This document shows, piece after piece, positions 23,169 through 33,481 of a stretch of 33,481 bases of DNA. The translations under genes and the position numbers were made by a program. The stretch's first letter is position 1. Each line of letters begins with the position of its first letter. A model generated the notes under the pieces. It ran no database searches, was not told the origin of the DNA, and saw only the letters and a program-made list of their open reading frames with translations. The DNA is from Comamonadaceae bacterium (lineage in GTDB: Bacteria > Pseudomonadota > Gammaproteobacteria > Burkholderiales > Burkholderiaceae_C), in assembly GCA_947446885.1 (NCBI GenBank), contig CANFHZ010000017.1:1-33481 (forward strand). Reading direction: 5' to 3'.

Positions 23169-24892
23169 GGGGCACCCGCCGCGCTATTGGCCTGGGCCAT
23201 CGCCTGGTGGATGGCGCGCAAAACCTCATCGCGCGGGCCACAGGCCTGCATACGGCCCTCCCGCAGCACCATGATCTGATCGGCAATCGCCAGGATCTGG
23301 GGCCGGTGTGTCACCAGCACCAGACTGGCTCCGCCAGCCTTGGCCTGCACCAGCGCGGCCTGTAATAAGGTATCGCCTGCCTCGTCCAGGTGGGCGTTGG
23401 GTTCGTCTAGCACCAGCAACCGGGGTTGGCCGTACAGGGCCCGGGCCAGCCCGACCCGTTGGCGCACACCGCCCGATAAAAACTGCCCATCCACACCCAA
23501 TGGCGTGTCAAAACCCTGAGGGAGGTCTTCGATGAATTCCAGCAAACCCGCTGCGGATGCCGCAGCACGCAGTTGCGGCATGTCGGGGCTGCGGTAACGG
23601 GCGATGTTCTGGGCAAAGCTGCCGTCCAGCAATTCCACGCCTTGCGGCAAATAGCCCAGATGGGGGCCCAGCGCAGCCTTGTCCCATTGGAAGATGTCCA
23701 CTCCATCGAGCCGGACTGTGCCTTCGGTAGCAGGCACCAAACCGACCAGAATCCGCGCCAATGTGCTTTTGCCCGCACCCGAAGGCCCCAGCACCGCCAG
23801 CACCTGTCCGGGCGTCAGCTGAAACTGCACACCACGCAGCAATTCAGCTCCGGCCGGCGCGGTGCGAAAGCCCAGACCCTGTACCTGTACGACACCACGG
23901 GGTGGTGGCAATTCCAGCGCAGGCGGGGTCGCACGGGCCGGCCCGAGCAAGGCATCCAGCCGGGTATACGCAGTCTGCGCCTGCAGCACGCTGCGCCACT
24001 GCATCAGCAGCTGTGTCAGCGGTGCCAAGGCGCGGCCACCCAAAACCGAGCCCAGCAACATCGCACCGCCGCCAGGCGGCAATCCGCCGGTGAGCGTCAA
24101 CCAGCTTCCCAGGCCCAGCAAAAAAGAACCCTGCAGAACCTGCAACAAACGTGAAACCGCAGACCCCTGGCCGGCACTGTCAGAGGCCTGCATTTGCGCC
24201 AGCAAGAAGGCCTGGTTGCGCTGACCCCATTGGGTGTACAAAGCCGCACGCATGCCCATGGCCTGGATGGCCGGCATCTGCCCCAGGAGCTGCCCGGCGA
24301 AATGCTGTGCCACCTGCGCCAAGCGCCCCGCCTCTTGCAAGGGCAACCGCGTGCCGCGGTCGGTCACCCAGCCCTGCACGGCCAGCACCATGGCCACCAG
24401 AACCGAAGCCAAGCCCAGCCAGGGATGCAGCACAAACAAGATCAGCATGACGACCAGGGCAAACGGCGCGTCAAGCAGGGCCAGCAAGGCCGGTGAAACC
24501 ACAAAACTGCGCAGGCTGGCAAGGTCGGCAAAAGCCCCCTGCTGTGCTCCGGATCCGGGCGTCAGCCGGGATTCAAAGGCCGCATCAAACACGCGCGGCG
24601 CCAGCCATGCCTGCGCCTGCGCCGCCGCCTTGCGCGCCCAGCTGTGGCGTACTGCTTCCAAACACTCCATCCAGGCATAGAGGCCAACGATCAAAACCGT
24701 CAGCATCGCCAGGGTGTTCAGGTTACGGCTGTTGATGACCCGGTCATAGACCTGCAGCATGTAGACCGACGGCGCCAGCGCCAGCACATTGCACAAGACG
24801 CCGTAGAGCAGCACCTGGCGCAGGTGCGGTGCCATATCCTGGCGGGCGCGGTCCAGCCAGGAGGGTTCGGGTGTGGATTGGGTAGTGGACAA
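23165..24892 (-). CDS. Type I secretion system permease/ATPase (PrtD-like), first of two
   Basis: 575 aa; 'SVYMLQVYDRVINSRNLNTLAMLTVL', Walker A 'VLGPSGAGKST', signature 'LSGGVRQRVGLARALYG', Walker B 'RLLVLDEPNAHLD'. Start codon in this call is TTG (24892); not certain. ATGA overlap with the next ABC gene. Confidence 0.93.
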   Translation of the reverse strand: MSTTQSTPEPSWLDRARQDMAPHLRQVLLYGVLCNVLALAPSVYMLQVYDRVINSRNLNTLAMLTVLIVGLYAWMECLEAVRHSWARKAAAQAQAWLAPRVFDAAFESRLTPGSGAQQGAFADLASLRSFVVSPALLALLDAPFALVVMLILFVLHPWLGLASVLVAMVLAVQGWVTDRGTRLPLQEAGRLAQVAQHFAGQLLGQMPAIQAMGMRAALYTQWGQRNQAFLLAQMQASDSAGQGSAVSRLLQVLQGSFLLGLGSWLTLTGGLPPGGGAMLLGSVLGGRALAPLTQLLMQWRSVLQAQTAYTRLDALLGPARATPPALELPPPRGVVQVQGLGFRTAPAGAELLRGVQFQLTPGQVLAVLGPSGAGKSTLARILVGLVPATEGTVRLDGVDIFQWDKAALGPHLGYLPQGVELLDGSFAQNIARYRSPDMPQLRAAASAAGLLEFIEDLPQGFDTPLGVDGQFLSGGVRQRVGLARALYGQPRLLVLDEPNAHLDEAGDTLLQAALVQAKAGGASLVLVTHRPQILAIADQIMVLREGRMQACGPRDEVLRAIHQAMAQANSAAGAP

Positions 24893-24896
24893 GGCG

Positions 24897-24925
24897 TATG
24901 GCTGTGAAATGGGCAGAAAGCCATA
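24897..24925. promoter_or_regulatory. Inverted repeat immediately upstream of the first T1SS gene
   Basis: TATGGCT(24897-24903) - 15 nt - AGCCATA(24919-24925), perfect 7-bp arms, 4 nt from the predicted TTG start. Confidence 0.35.
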
Positions 24926-24999
24926 TGGGGTATCGGCACGGGGCGGGCTTTATTGAGTGAGCCCGGTACAACAGGGCGTGCACCGCGGCGCGCCCGGGC

Positions 25000-25653
25000 T
25001 CAGCTTGCGCGCGACTTTTCTTTGGACAGGTCCACGCCGAGTTGCTTGAGCTTGCGGTAGAGGTGGGTGCGCTCCAGCCCGGTTTTATCGGCCACCCGGG
25101 TCATGGAGCCGCCTTCATGGTGCAGGTGGTACTCGAAATACGCTTTCTCGAAAATATCTTTGGCTTCGCGCAAGGGCAGATCCAAGGCGAAGCCCTGCAC
25201 CGGCTGGGCGGCCGGCAGCAGCGGCGGGGGACTTGCCGGCAGCTGTGCACTCTGGGGCAGCACCGCATGGGCAGCCCCAGGATGCGGTCTATCCTTTTTC
25301 AGGGCGGCGTCGACCGCAGCCAAGAGTTTTTGCAGGGTCACTGGCTTTTCCAGAAAAGCCAGGGCGCCGATTTTGGTGGCCTCCACAGCCGTGTCTATCG
25401 TGGCGTGGCCGCTCATCATGATGACCGGCATGGTCAGCAGGCCGCCGGCGGCCCATTCCTTGAGCAGGGTGACGCCGTCCATATCGGGCATCCAAATGTC
25501 CAGCAGAACCAGATCAGGGGCTTCGGCAGCGCGGGCAGCGCGGGCCTGGCCGGCGTTTTCAGCCAAGGTGACGGCATGGCCCTCGTCATTGAGCACCTCC
25601 CACAAAAGGTCGCGAATGCCGTGCTCATCGTCAACAACCAGAATGTGTGCCAT
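25000..25653 (-). CDS. Response regulator, REC + C-terminal Fis-type HTH (NtrX-like without AAA+ domain)
   Basis: 217 aa; 'HILVVDDEHGIRDLLWEVLNDEGH', 'LVLLDIWMPDMDGVTLL', 'FLEKPVTLQKLL', C-terminal 'DIFEKAYFEYHLHHEGGSMTRVADKTGLERTHLYRKLKQLGVD'. Confidence 0.92.
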   Translation of the reverse strand: MAHILVVDDEHGIRDLLWEVLNDEGHAVTLAENAGQARAARAAEAPDLVLLDIWMPDMDGVTLLKEWAAGGLLTMPVIMMSGHATIDTAVEATKIGALAFLEKPVTLQKLLAAVDAALKKDRPHPGAAHAVLPQSAQLPASPPPLLPAAQPVQGFALDLPLREAKDIFEKAYFEYHLHHEGGSMTRVADKTGLERTHLYRKLKQLGVDLSKEKSRAS

Positions 25654-25666
25654 AGCGTTTCAGTCT

Positions 25667-27991
25667 TCAAACAAGGGGGGTGGAATGCGGTACCGCGCGC
25701 GGTACTGCTGCAACTTTGAATGACAGGGATACCTGCGCCCCGTAGGCAACACCGTCGTGTAGGCGGTTGCTGATGTCGATGCGGGCACTGTGGTCGTCGG
25801 CAATTTTTTTCACCACAGCCAGGCCCAAGCCGGTGCCGCGTATCTTGCTTGTGACATAGGGCTCAAACGCGCGCTGCAAGATGCCGGGTGCGAAACCACC
25901 CCCGCTGTCCAGCACGGTCAAGCGCACCCGTGCGGCGCTGGCACTGAAATAGGTGCGGATCAGCACGGCGTGCGCGCCGGACACCGATGCGCCTGCGGCA
26001 CCCGCCGGTTTGAGGGCCTGCGCCTCCTGCGCATCCTGGGCGTTTTGCAGCAGGTTGTGGATGACCTGGCGCAGTTGCTGCGCATCGCCCATCACCGGTG
26101 GACAGGCGGGGTCCAGATCGGAGGCAATCGGTGTCTCGGCGGCCTCGTACAGATGCAGCACTTCCTGGACCAGGCTGTTCAAATCCAAAGGCTGCAATTC
26201 GGCTGGCGGCAAGCGGCCGAAATCGCGGAATTCATTGACCAGGCGTTTCATGGAGTCCACCTGGTCAACAATGGTTTTGACCGATTTGCTCAAGACCTGC
26301 TGCTCCGGCTCGGGCAGCTTGCCGCCCAGGCGGCGCTCCAGACGCTCGGCAGACAGCTGAATCGGCGTGAGCGGGTTTTTGATCTCGTGGGCCAGCCTGC
26401 GCGCCACCTCGCCCCAGGCCTGCAGCCTTTGGGCGGTGACGATGTGGGAGATGTCATCGAACACCAGCAAACAGGCGTGCCCCGGCAGGTCGGCACCGCG
26501 CAACACCAACGTGGTTTGCCCGGCCGCTCCGGTTTGCATGGGTGAGGCAGAAGGCCCCAAATCCAGCGTGTGCTGCCAATGGTCGGCAGCCGCCTCGCCA
26601 CGGCGGGCGCGGAACTCCAGAAACTGGCGCTCAACCTCTGCACCGAAACTCTCCAGACCCGGAATATCGGACAACAGCCGGCCCTGGTACTGCGCCAGCG
26701 GCCGCTGCAAGATGCGCGAAGCGCCCGGGTTGGCCTGGCGCAGGCTGCCATCGTCATTGAGCACTACCACGCCGGCGGTCAGGTTGTCCAAAATAGTCTG
26801 CAAATTGGCCCGTGCGGCGTCGAGCTGCCCCATGCTGGTTTGCACGGTTTCGCGGGCATCAGAGAGCTGGCGGGTCATGAGCGCGAAGGCGCGCGTCAGG
26901 CCGCCGAGCTCGTCCTTGCTTTGCATGGCTTCCTTGGGTCGCAAATCCCCGGCGGCCACCTGGCTAACGCCCTCGGTCAGCACCAGCAAAGGCCGGGCAA
27001 TCTGGTTGCCCAGCACCACGGCCATCAGCACCGCCGCAAATACCGCCATGAACAGACTGAGCGTGAGCGTGCCGATGTACATGCGCTTGAGCCCAGCGCG
27101 GCCCAGCGCCCGCTCCTGGTACTCGCGGTTGGCGCGCTCCACGGCCCAGGCGTTGGCAACCAGGCTGGAAGGCAAGCTGCGGGTGACCAGCAGGTAATGC
27201 GTGTCATCCGCGGTGGCCGCGCTGCGGTTGAGCACCGCCAACACCCGGATACGTGCTGCGGCCGCTGGACCCGGGCTGGCCGCACCGGCGTCTTCCAGGC
27301 CCTCAATCCAGTACGTGGACCGCTCGCTGCGCGCCAGGCGCAGCTGGGTGGGGGTGGGCGGAGGTGGGTTGAGCAGCAAACGCGACTCGCCCGCACTGCC
27401 CAGCAGCTGGCCACGCCCGCTCCACAGCGCAACATCGCTGGCCCCCAATTGCTCCACCCATTTCTCCAGCTGCAGTTCTGCCGGGCCTTGGGCAGGCTCA
27501 TTCAAGGCCGAGGCGGCGGTACGGGTTTTGATGGACAGATCTGCAGCCAGGGTCTCCAGCGTCACCCGACCCAGGCTCAGGCCAGCTTGCAAAGCGCCTT
27601 CAACCTTGACGTCAAACCAGGTCTCAATCGAGCGCGACACGAACTGGTACGAAACGCCGTAAATCAGCAAGCCCGGCACCACGCCCACCAGCACAAAAAT
27701 TGCGGCCAACTTGGTCAGCAAACGGGTACCGAAGCGCCCGGCGCGCCAGCGCTGGTACAGGCGGTACGCAATCCAGGCAATCGCTACAAACAACAAAGCT
27801 GCCACGACCACATTGAGAACAAACAACTGCGCGTAGTCCTGTTCGTACATGGCCTGGTTGTTGGTGGCCTGGGTCAGCATGTACAGCAGCGCGCTGCCCA
27901 TCAGCAGCATCAGCGCCGAACCCAGCGTGATCACGCGCCGCACCAGCCGGCTGTTGCGGCGCAGGCTGCTGTCGGGCGGCTTATCGCTCAC
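25667..27991 (-). CDS. Sensor histidine kinase, NtrY-like (TM segments, HAMP, PAS, HisKA, HATPase_c)
   Basis: 774 aa; H-box 'EVARRLAHEIKNPLTPIQLSAERL', 'QVIHNLLQNAQDA', 'LDSGGGFAPGILQRAFEPYVTSKIRGTGLGLAVVKKIADDH'. GTG start at 27991 with upstream GGAG. Confidence 0.94.
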   Translation of the reverse strand: MSDKPPDSSLRRNSRLVRRVITLGSALMLLMGSALLYMLTQATNNQAMYEQDYAQLFVLNVVVAALLFVAIAWIAYRLYQRWRAGRFGTRLLTKLAAIFVLVGVVPGLLIYGVSYQFVSRSIETWFDVKVEGALQAGLSLGRVTLETLAADLSIKTRTAASALNEPAQGPAELQLEKWVEQLGASDVALWSGRGQLLGSAGESRLLLNPPPPTPTQLRLARSERSTYWIEGLEDAGAASPGPAAAARIRVLAVLNRSAATADDTHYLLVTRSLPSSLVANAWAVERANREYQERALGRAGLKRMYIGTLTLSLFMAVFAAVLMAVVLGNQIARPLLVLTEGVSQVAAGDLRPKEAMQSKDELGGLTRAFALMTRQLSDARETVQTSMGQLDAARANLQTILDNLTAGVVVLNDDGSLRQANPGASRILQRPLAQYQGRLLSDIPGLESFGAEVERQFLEFRARRGEAAADHWQHTLDLGPSASPMQTGAAGQTTLVLRGADLPGHACLLVFDDISHIVTAQRLQAWGEVARRLAHEIKNPLTPIQLSAERLERRLGGKLPEPEQQVLSKSVKTIVDQVDSMKRLVNEFRDFGRLPPAELQPLDLNSLVQEVLHLYEAAETPIASDLDPACPPVMGDAQQLRQVIHNLLQNAQDAQEAQALKPAGAAGASVSGAHAVLIRTYFSASAARVRLTVLDSGGGFAPGILQRAFEPYVTSKIRGTGLGLAVVKKIADDHSARIDISNRLHDGVAYGAQVSLSFKVAAVPRAVPHSTPLV

Positions 27992-28610
27992 CGGTTTTCT
28001 CCGCAGTCAGGGCTGCGCGCAAGCTGGTGCTGATGGTCCAGTCGCTTTGGGCGATCACCCCGATTTGAAAGGGGCGCGGAAGTTGGTTGGTGTCGAGCCA
28101 GAAACGAAACTCCACCCGGTACTTGGAGGCCGGGTCGTTGTCATTCAAAACAGCGATGCGCCAGCGGGAAAACTGCTTGACCGTAGCCAAGGCCTCCGCC
28201 AGGCTGCCAAAGGTCTGGCTGGGCGCGTTGGCGGCCACCAAATCAGCTGCGGGCGCGGCACCCGAGGCCACGTTCAACCGCCACTGCCCGGTCAGCGGCT
28301 GATAAGCCAGCCGAACATTGCGGGCTGCACTTGCCACCTTTTTATCGGTCCAGTACCAGCGTTCGCGCAGCAGGTCAGCCTCAACCGCAAAGTACACCGG
28401 AATACCTTTAAGCAATGCGTCTTCCACAGCAGGCGGCAGCTCAAACCGCAGCTGGACACTCACGGCGACATCTTCGGCGCCACGGTCTACGCGGAACTGG
28501 AGCGCCTCGATGGGCGTTTCGGCGCGGGCGGCCGTGGCGAACAGCCCCACGCACACCAACACCACACAGGCCACCAAGGCCGCGAGCAGGCGGTTCTGTG
28601 GGTACACCAC
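27981..28610 (-). CDS. DUF4390-like secreted/periplasmic protein
   Basis: Signal-peptide-like 'NRLLAALVACVVLVCVGLFATAARAETPIEALQFRVDRG' and 'LLKGIPVYFAVEADLLRERWYWTDKKVASAARNVRLAYQPLTGQWRLNV'. Start uncertain: GTG 28610/28607 or ATG 28643; the ORF-track start at 28892 is inside rsmB. Confidence 0.75.
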   Translation of the reverse strand: MVYPQNRLLAALVACVVLVCVGLFATAARAETPIEALQFRVDRGAEDVAVSVQLRFELPPAVEDALLKGIPVYFAVEADLLRERWYWTDKKVASAARNVRLAYQPLTGQWRLNVASGAAPAADLVAANAPSQTFGSLAEALATVKQFSRWRIAVLNDNDPASKYRVEFRFWLDTNQLPRPFQIGVIAQSDWTISTSLRAALTAEKTGER

Positions 28611-28614
28611 GCGC

Positions 28615-29970
28615 TCAGGCAAGGCGCTTTTCCAACAAGGCATAGAAAAAACCATCATGGTCATAGGCCGCATTGTCCAAGACTGGGCTGTCCGGCGCTG
28701 CAGACTGGGGCCAGAGACTACCGTCTGCGGGCAAGGCATGGGCATCGCGGTGCCGGGCCAGAAAGGCCTGAACCTGCTGCGGGCCCTCTTGCGCGAAGAT
28801 GGAACAGGTGCAGTACAACAGCCGTCCGCCGGTGCGCAGCAGCGGCCACAAGGCCTCCAACAAGCGCTGCTGGCTGTGGGCGAGCTGGGCAATATCGCTC
28901 TCCCGGCGCAGCCAGCGTATGTCGGGGTGGCGGCGAACGATGCCCGAGGCCGTGCACGGCGCGTCTAACAAAATCGCGTCAAAAGCCTGCCCATCCCACC
29001 AGGCAACCGGATCACCGGCATCGCCGGTGAGTACCTCGGCCTGCAGGTTCAGGCGCTTCAAATTGGCGTGGATGCGGGCGATGCGGGCCGGATCCTGCTC
29101 CAGCGCCAGAACGCGGGCTGCCGTGATCTCCAGCAAATGGCCGGTTTTGCCACCCGGCGCGGCACAAGCGTCCAACACCCGGGCGGAGGCGTCTAAAGCC
29201 AGCCCCTCGAGCAACAAGGGGGCAGCGCGTTGGGCAGCCGCATCCTGCACCGAAAACCAGCCCTGGGCATAGCCGGGCAAACGCGCCACGGGCACGGCCT
29301 GATCCAGGTAGACGCAAGCGGGGCCAGCAGCGCGCGCAAGCATGCCCGCATCTGCCAGCGCCTGCATGTACGCCGAAAGGCTTATTGCGCGCAGATTGAC
29401 CCGCAGGGTGAGCGGCGCCTGCACGTTGGAGGCCTGCAAAATGCCCTGCCAGCGTTGCGGCTGCTCAGCTTGCAGGCGGGCAATCCACCACAGGGGATGG
29501 TTCCAGCGGGCCTGTGGCTGGTCGTCCGTTGCAGCTACCTGTTGTGCGCGCTCGCGCATGAAACGGCGCAGGCAGGCATTTACGAACGCGGCCTGCCTGG
29601 CCATGCGGGGATCCCGTTTGGCGGCCTCTACCGCCTGGTTAACGAGCGTGAATTCATCATACGGCGCACGGTCAGGGTCCCAGCACAGGGCCAGCGTCAC
29701 GCACAGCAGGGCATCCACCGGTCCCGGCGGCGCTTTAACCGCCAGGGCAGCGCGCAAGGCCATCGCGCGGCCCAGGTTACGCCAAACCGTAAAAGCCAAA
29801 GCCTGCACGCCCGGCCGTACAAGTGGATCAACGGCTTCAAGCGCTGCGCTACCAGACTGACCCGCGCGTTGCGCTTGCAAGACCGCACTGGCCGCTTGCA
29901 GCAATCGCCACAAGGCTGGCTGGGCGCCCGCCAAACGGGGCGGGGACTCAGAAATAGGCAAGGGCTGCAA
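28615..29970 (-). CDS. rsmB: 16S rRNA (cytosine(967)-C(5))-methyltransferase
   Basis: 'VLDACAAPGGKTGHLLEI', 'ILLDAPCTASGIVRRHPDIRWLRRESDI', 'GGRLLYCTCSIFAQEG'; NusB-like N-terminus from 'PALWRLLQAASAVLQAQRAGQS'. Start probably TTG 29970 or 29961; the ORF-track start at 30246 overlaps the LemA-like gene. Confidence 0.92.
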   Translation of the reverse strand: MQPLPISESPPRLAGAQPALWRLLQAASAVLQAQRAGQSGSAALEAVDPLVRPGVQALAFTVWRNLGRAMALRAALAVKAPPGPVDALLCVTLALCWDPDRAPYDEFTLVNQAVEAAKRDPRMARQAAFVNACLRRFMRERAQQVAATDDQPQARWNHPLWWIARLQAEQPQRWQGILQASNVQAPLTLRVNLRAISLSAYMQALADAGMLARAAGPACVYLDQAVPVARLPGYAQGWFSVQDAAAQRAAPLLLEGLALDASARVLDACAAPGGKTGHLLEITAARVLALEQDPARIARIHANLKRLNLQAEVLTGDAGDPVAWWDGQAFDAILLDAPCTASGIVRRHPDIRWLRRESDIAQLAHSQQRLLEALWPLLRTGGRLLYCTCSIFAQEGPQQVQAFLARHRDAHALPADGSLWPQSAAPDSPVLDNAAYDHDGFFYALLEKRLA

Positions 29971-30508
29971 ATGGAACCACCGGTGCCAGCCAGCGCACGG
30001 GAATTTGTGCAATCGCCTGGTTATAGGCCGCCAGATCCTGGTTGGCCGTGGCCCGGGCTGCCAGCATCCGGTGACTGAGCACGCCCCACTGGGTGCGAAG
30101 CTCGGGCGGTAAGGCATCACCGGCGAGATCTTGCGGGACCTCACACGCTGCAGCCCAGCTGCGCTGCAAAGCCTCCATGGCCTGGGCCGTGCTGCGAATT
30201 TCTGCGCTATCCAAACTGGTGCGCGATACCGTCTGCAACACCGCATCCAGTTGGCCTGCGGCCTCGAGCACTGCGGCCCAACCGGGGAAGCTGACCGCCG
30301 CTGAGGGAGTGCGCCCCTGCGACTCCAGCGGCTCTTTCATATTCTGTATGCCGCGCGCAAACAGGGGCTTGAATTCAGCCAGTTGAGAAAACAGTTTTTG
30401 CACCGAGCCCAAAGCCTGGCGGCGCAAGCGGCGCAGACGGTTGTACGCACCCAAACACCAGCACACACAAAAAACACCGAACAGCGTCGGCCAGAAAAAA
30501 TCACCCAT
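29948..30508 (-). CDS. LemA-like protein (divergent)
   Basis: 186 aa; N-terminal TM then 'GAYNRLRRLRRQALGSVQKLFSQLAEFKPL', C-terminal 'ANQDLAAYNQAIAQIPVRWLAPVVPFAALAYF' resembling the LemA end. Confidence 0.65.
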   Translation of the reverse strand: MGDFFWPTLFGVFCVCWCLGAYNRLRRLRRQALGSVQKLFSQLAEFKPLFARGIQNMKEPLESQGRTPSAAVSFPGWAAVLEAAGQLDAVLQTVSRTSLDSAEIRSTAQAMEALQRSWAAACEVPQDLAGDALPPELRTQWGVLSHRMLAARATANQDLAAYNQAIAQIPVRWLAPVVPFAALAYF

Positions 30509-30543
30509 TGCGTAGACGCTCCGTTATGGTGGGTATGCCGAAG

Positions 30544-30584
30544 AAAAAAACCCCGAGTTCCGCTTGGCTGAACCCGGGGTTTTT
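30544..30584 (-). terminator. Rho-independent terminator downstream of rpoC
   Basis: AAAAACCCCGAGTT(30546-30559)/AACCCGGGGTTTTT(30571-30584), 14 pairs with one G-U wobble on the - strand, 11-nt loop, T-rich on exit; 25 nt beyond the rpoC stop. Confidence 0.85.
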
Positions 30585-30608
30585 ACAGCGCATCCGCCTG
30601 TCCGACGC

Positions 30609-33481
<2,873 letters not shown>

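Noticed and set aside
26570-28033. 487-aa + strand ORF antisense to the NtrY-like kinase
   Set aside because: Fully overlaps a well-supported histidine kinase; low-complexity H/Q/R-rich composition.

Overview
GC-rich, densely coded chromosomal window, probably from a betaproteobacterium of the order Burkholderiales (inferred from gene order and codon use, not tested). Most of it is housekeeping: pepP / murU-like / Old Yellow Enzyme (-), tkt-gap-UPF0114 (+), a CDF cation transporter (-), a metallophosphoesterase (+), dusB-fis-purH (+), a glycine-rich RRM protein (-), and rpoC (3' part) / LemA-like / rsmB / DUF4390-like / ntrY-like / ntrX-like (-). The accessory island is about 12976-24892 (-). 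It encodes a type I secretion locus with two consecutive PrtD-like ABC exporters, an HlyD-family adaptor, a TolC-family outer-membrane protein, a 1463-aa RTX-repeat cargo, and a GT4-type glycosyltransferase 30 nt downstream of the cargo. The most interesting signals are (i) this dual-ABC T1SS/RTX/glycosyltransferase unit, (ii) an attenuator-like set of mutually exclusive hairpins ending in a U-tract between the glycosyltransferase and RRM genes, (iii) a leader structure able to mask the Shine-Dalgarno of the RTX cargo, and (iv) four clustered cysteines in an otherwise Cys-free RTX protein. No tRNA, rRNA, CRISPR array or transposase was recognised. All family calls come from reading the translations; no database search was run.
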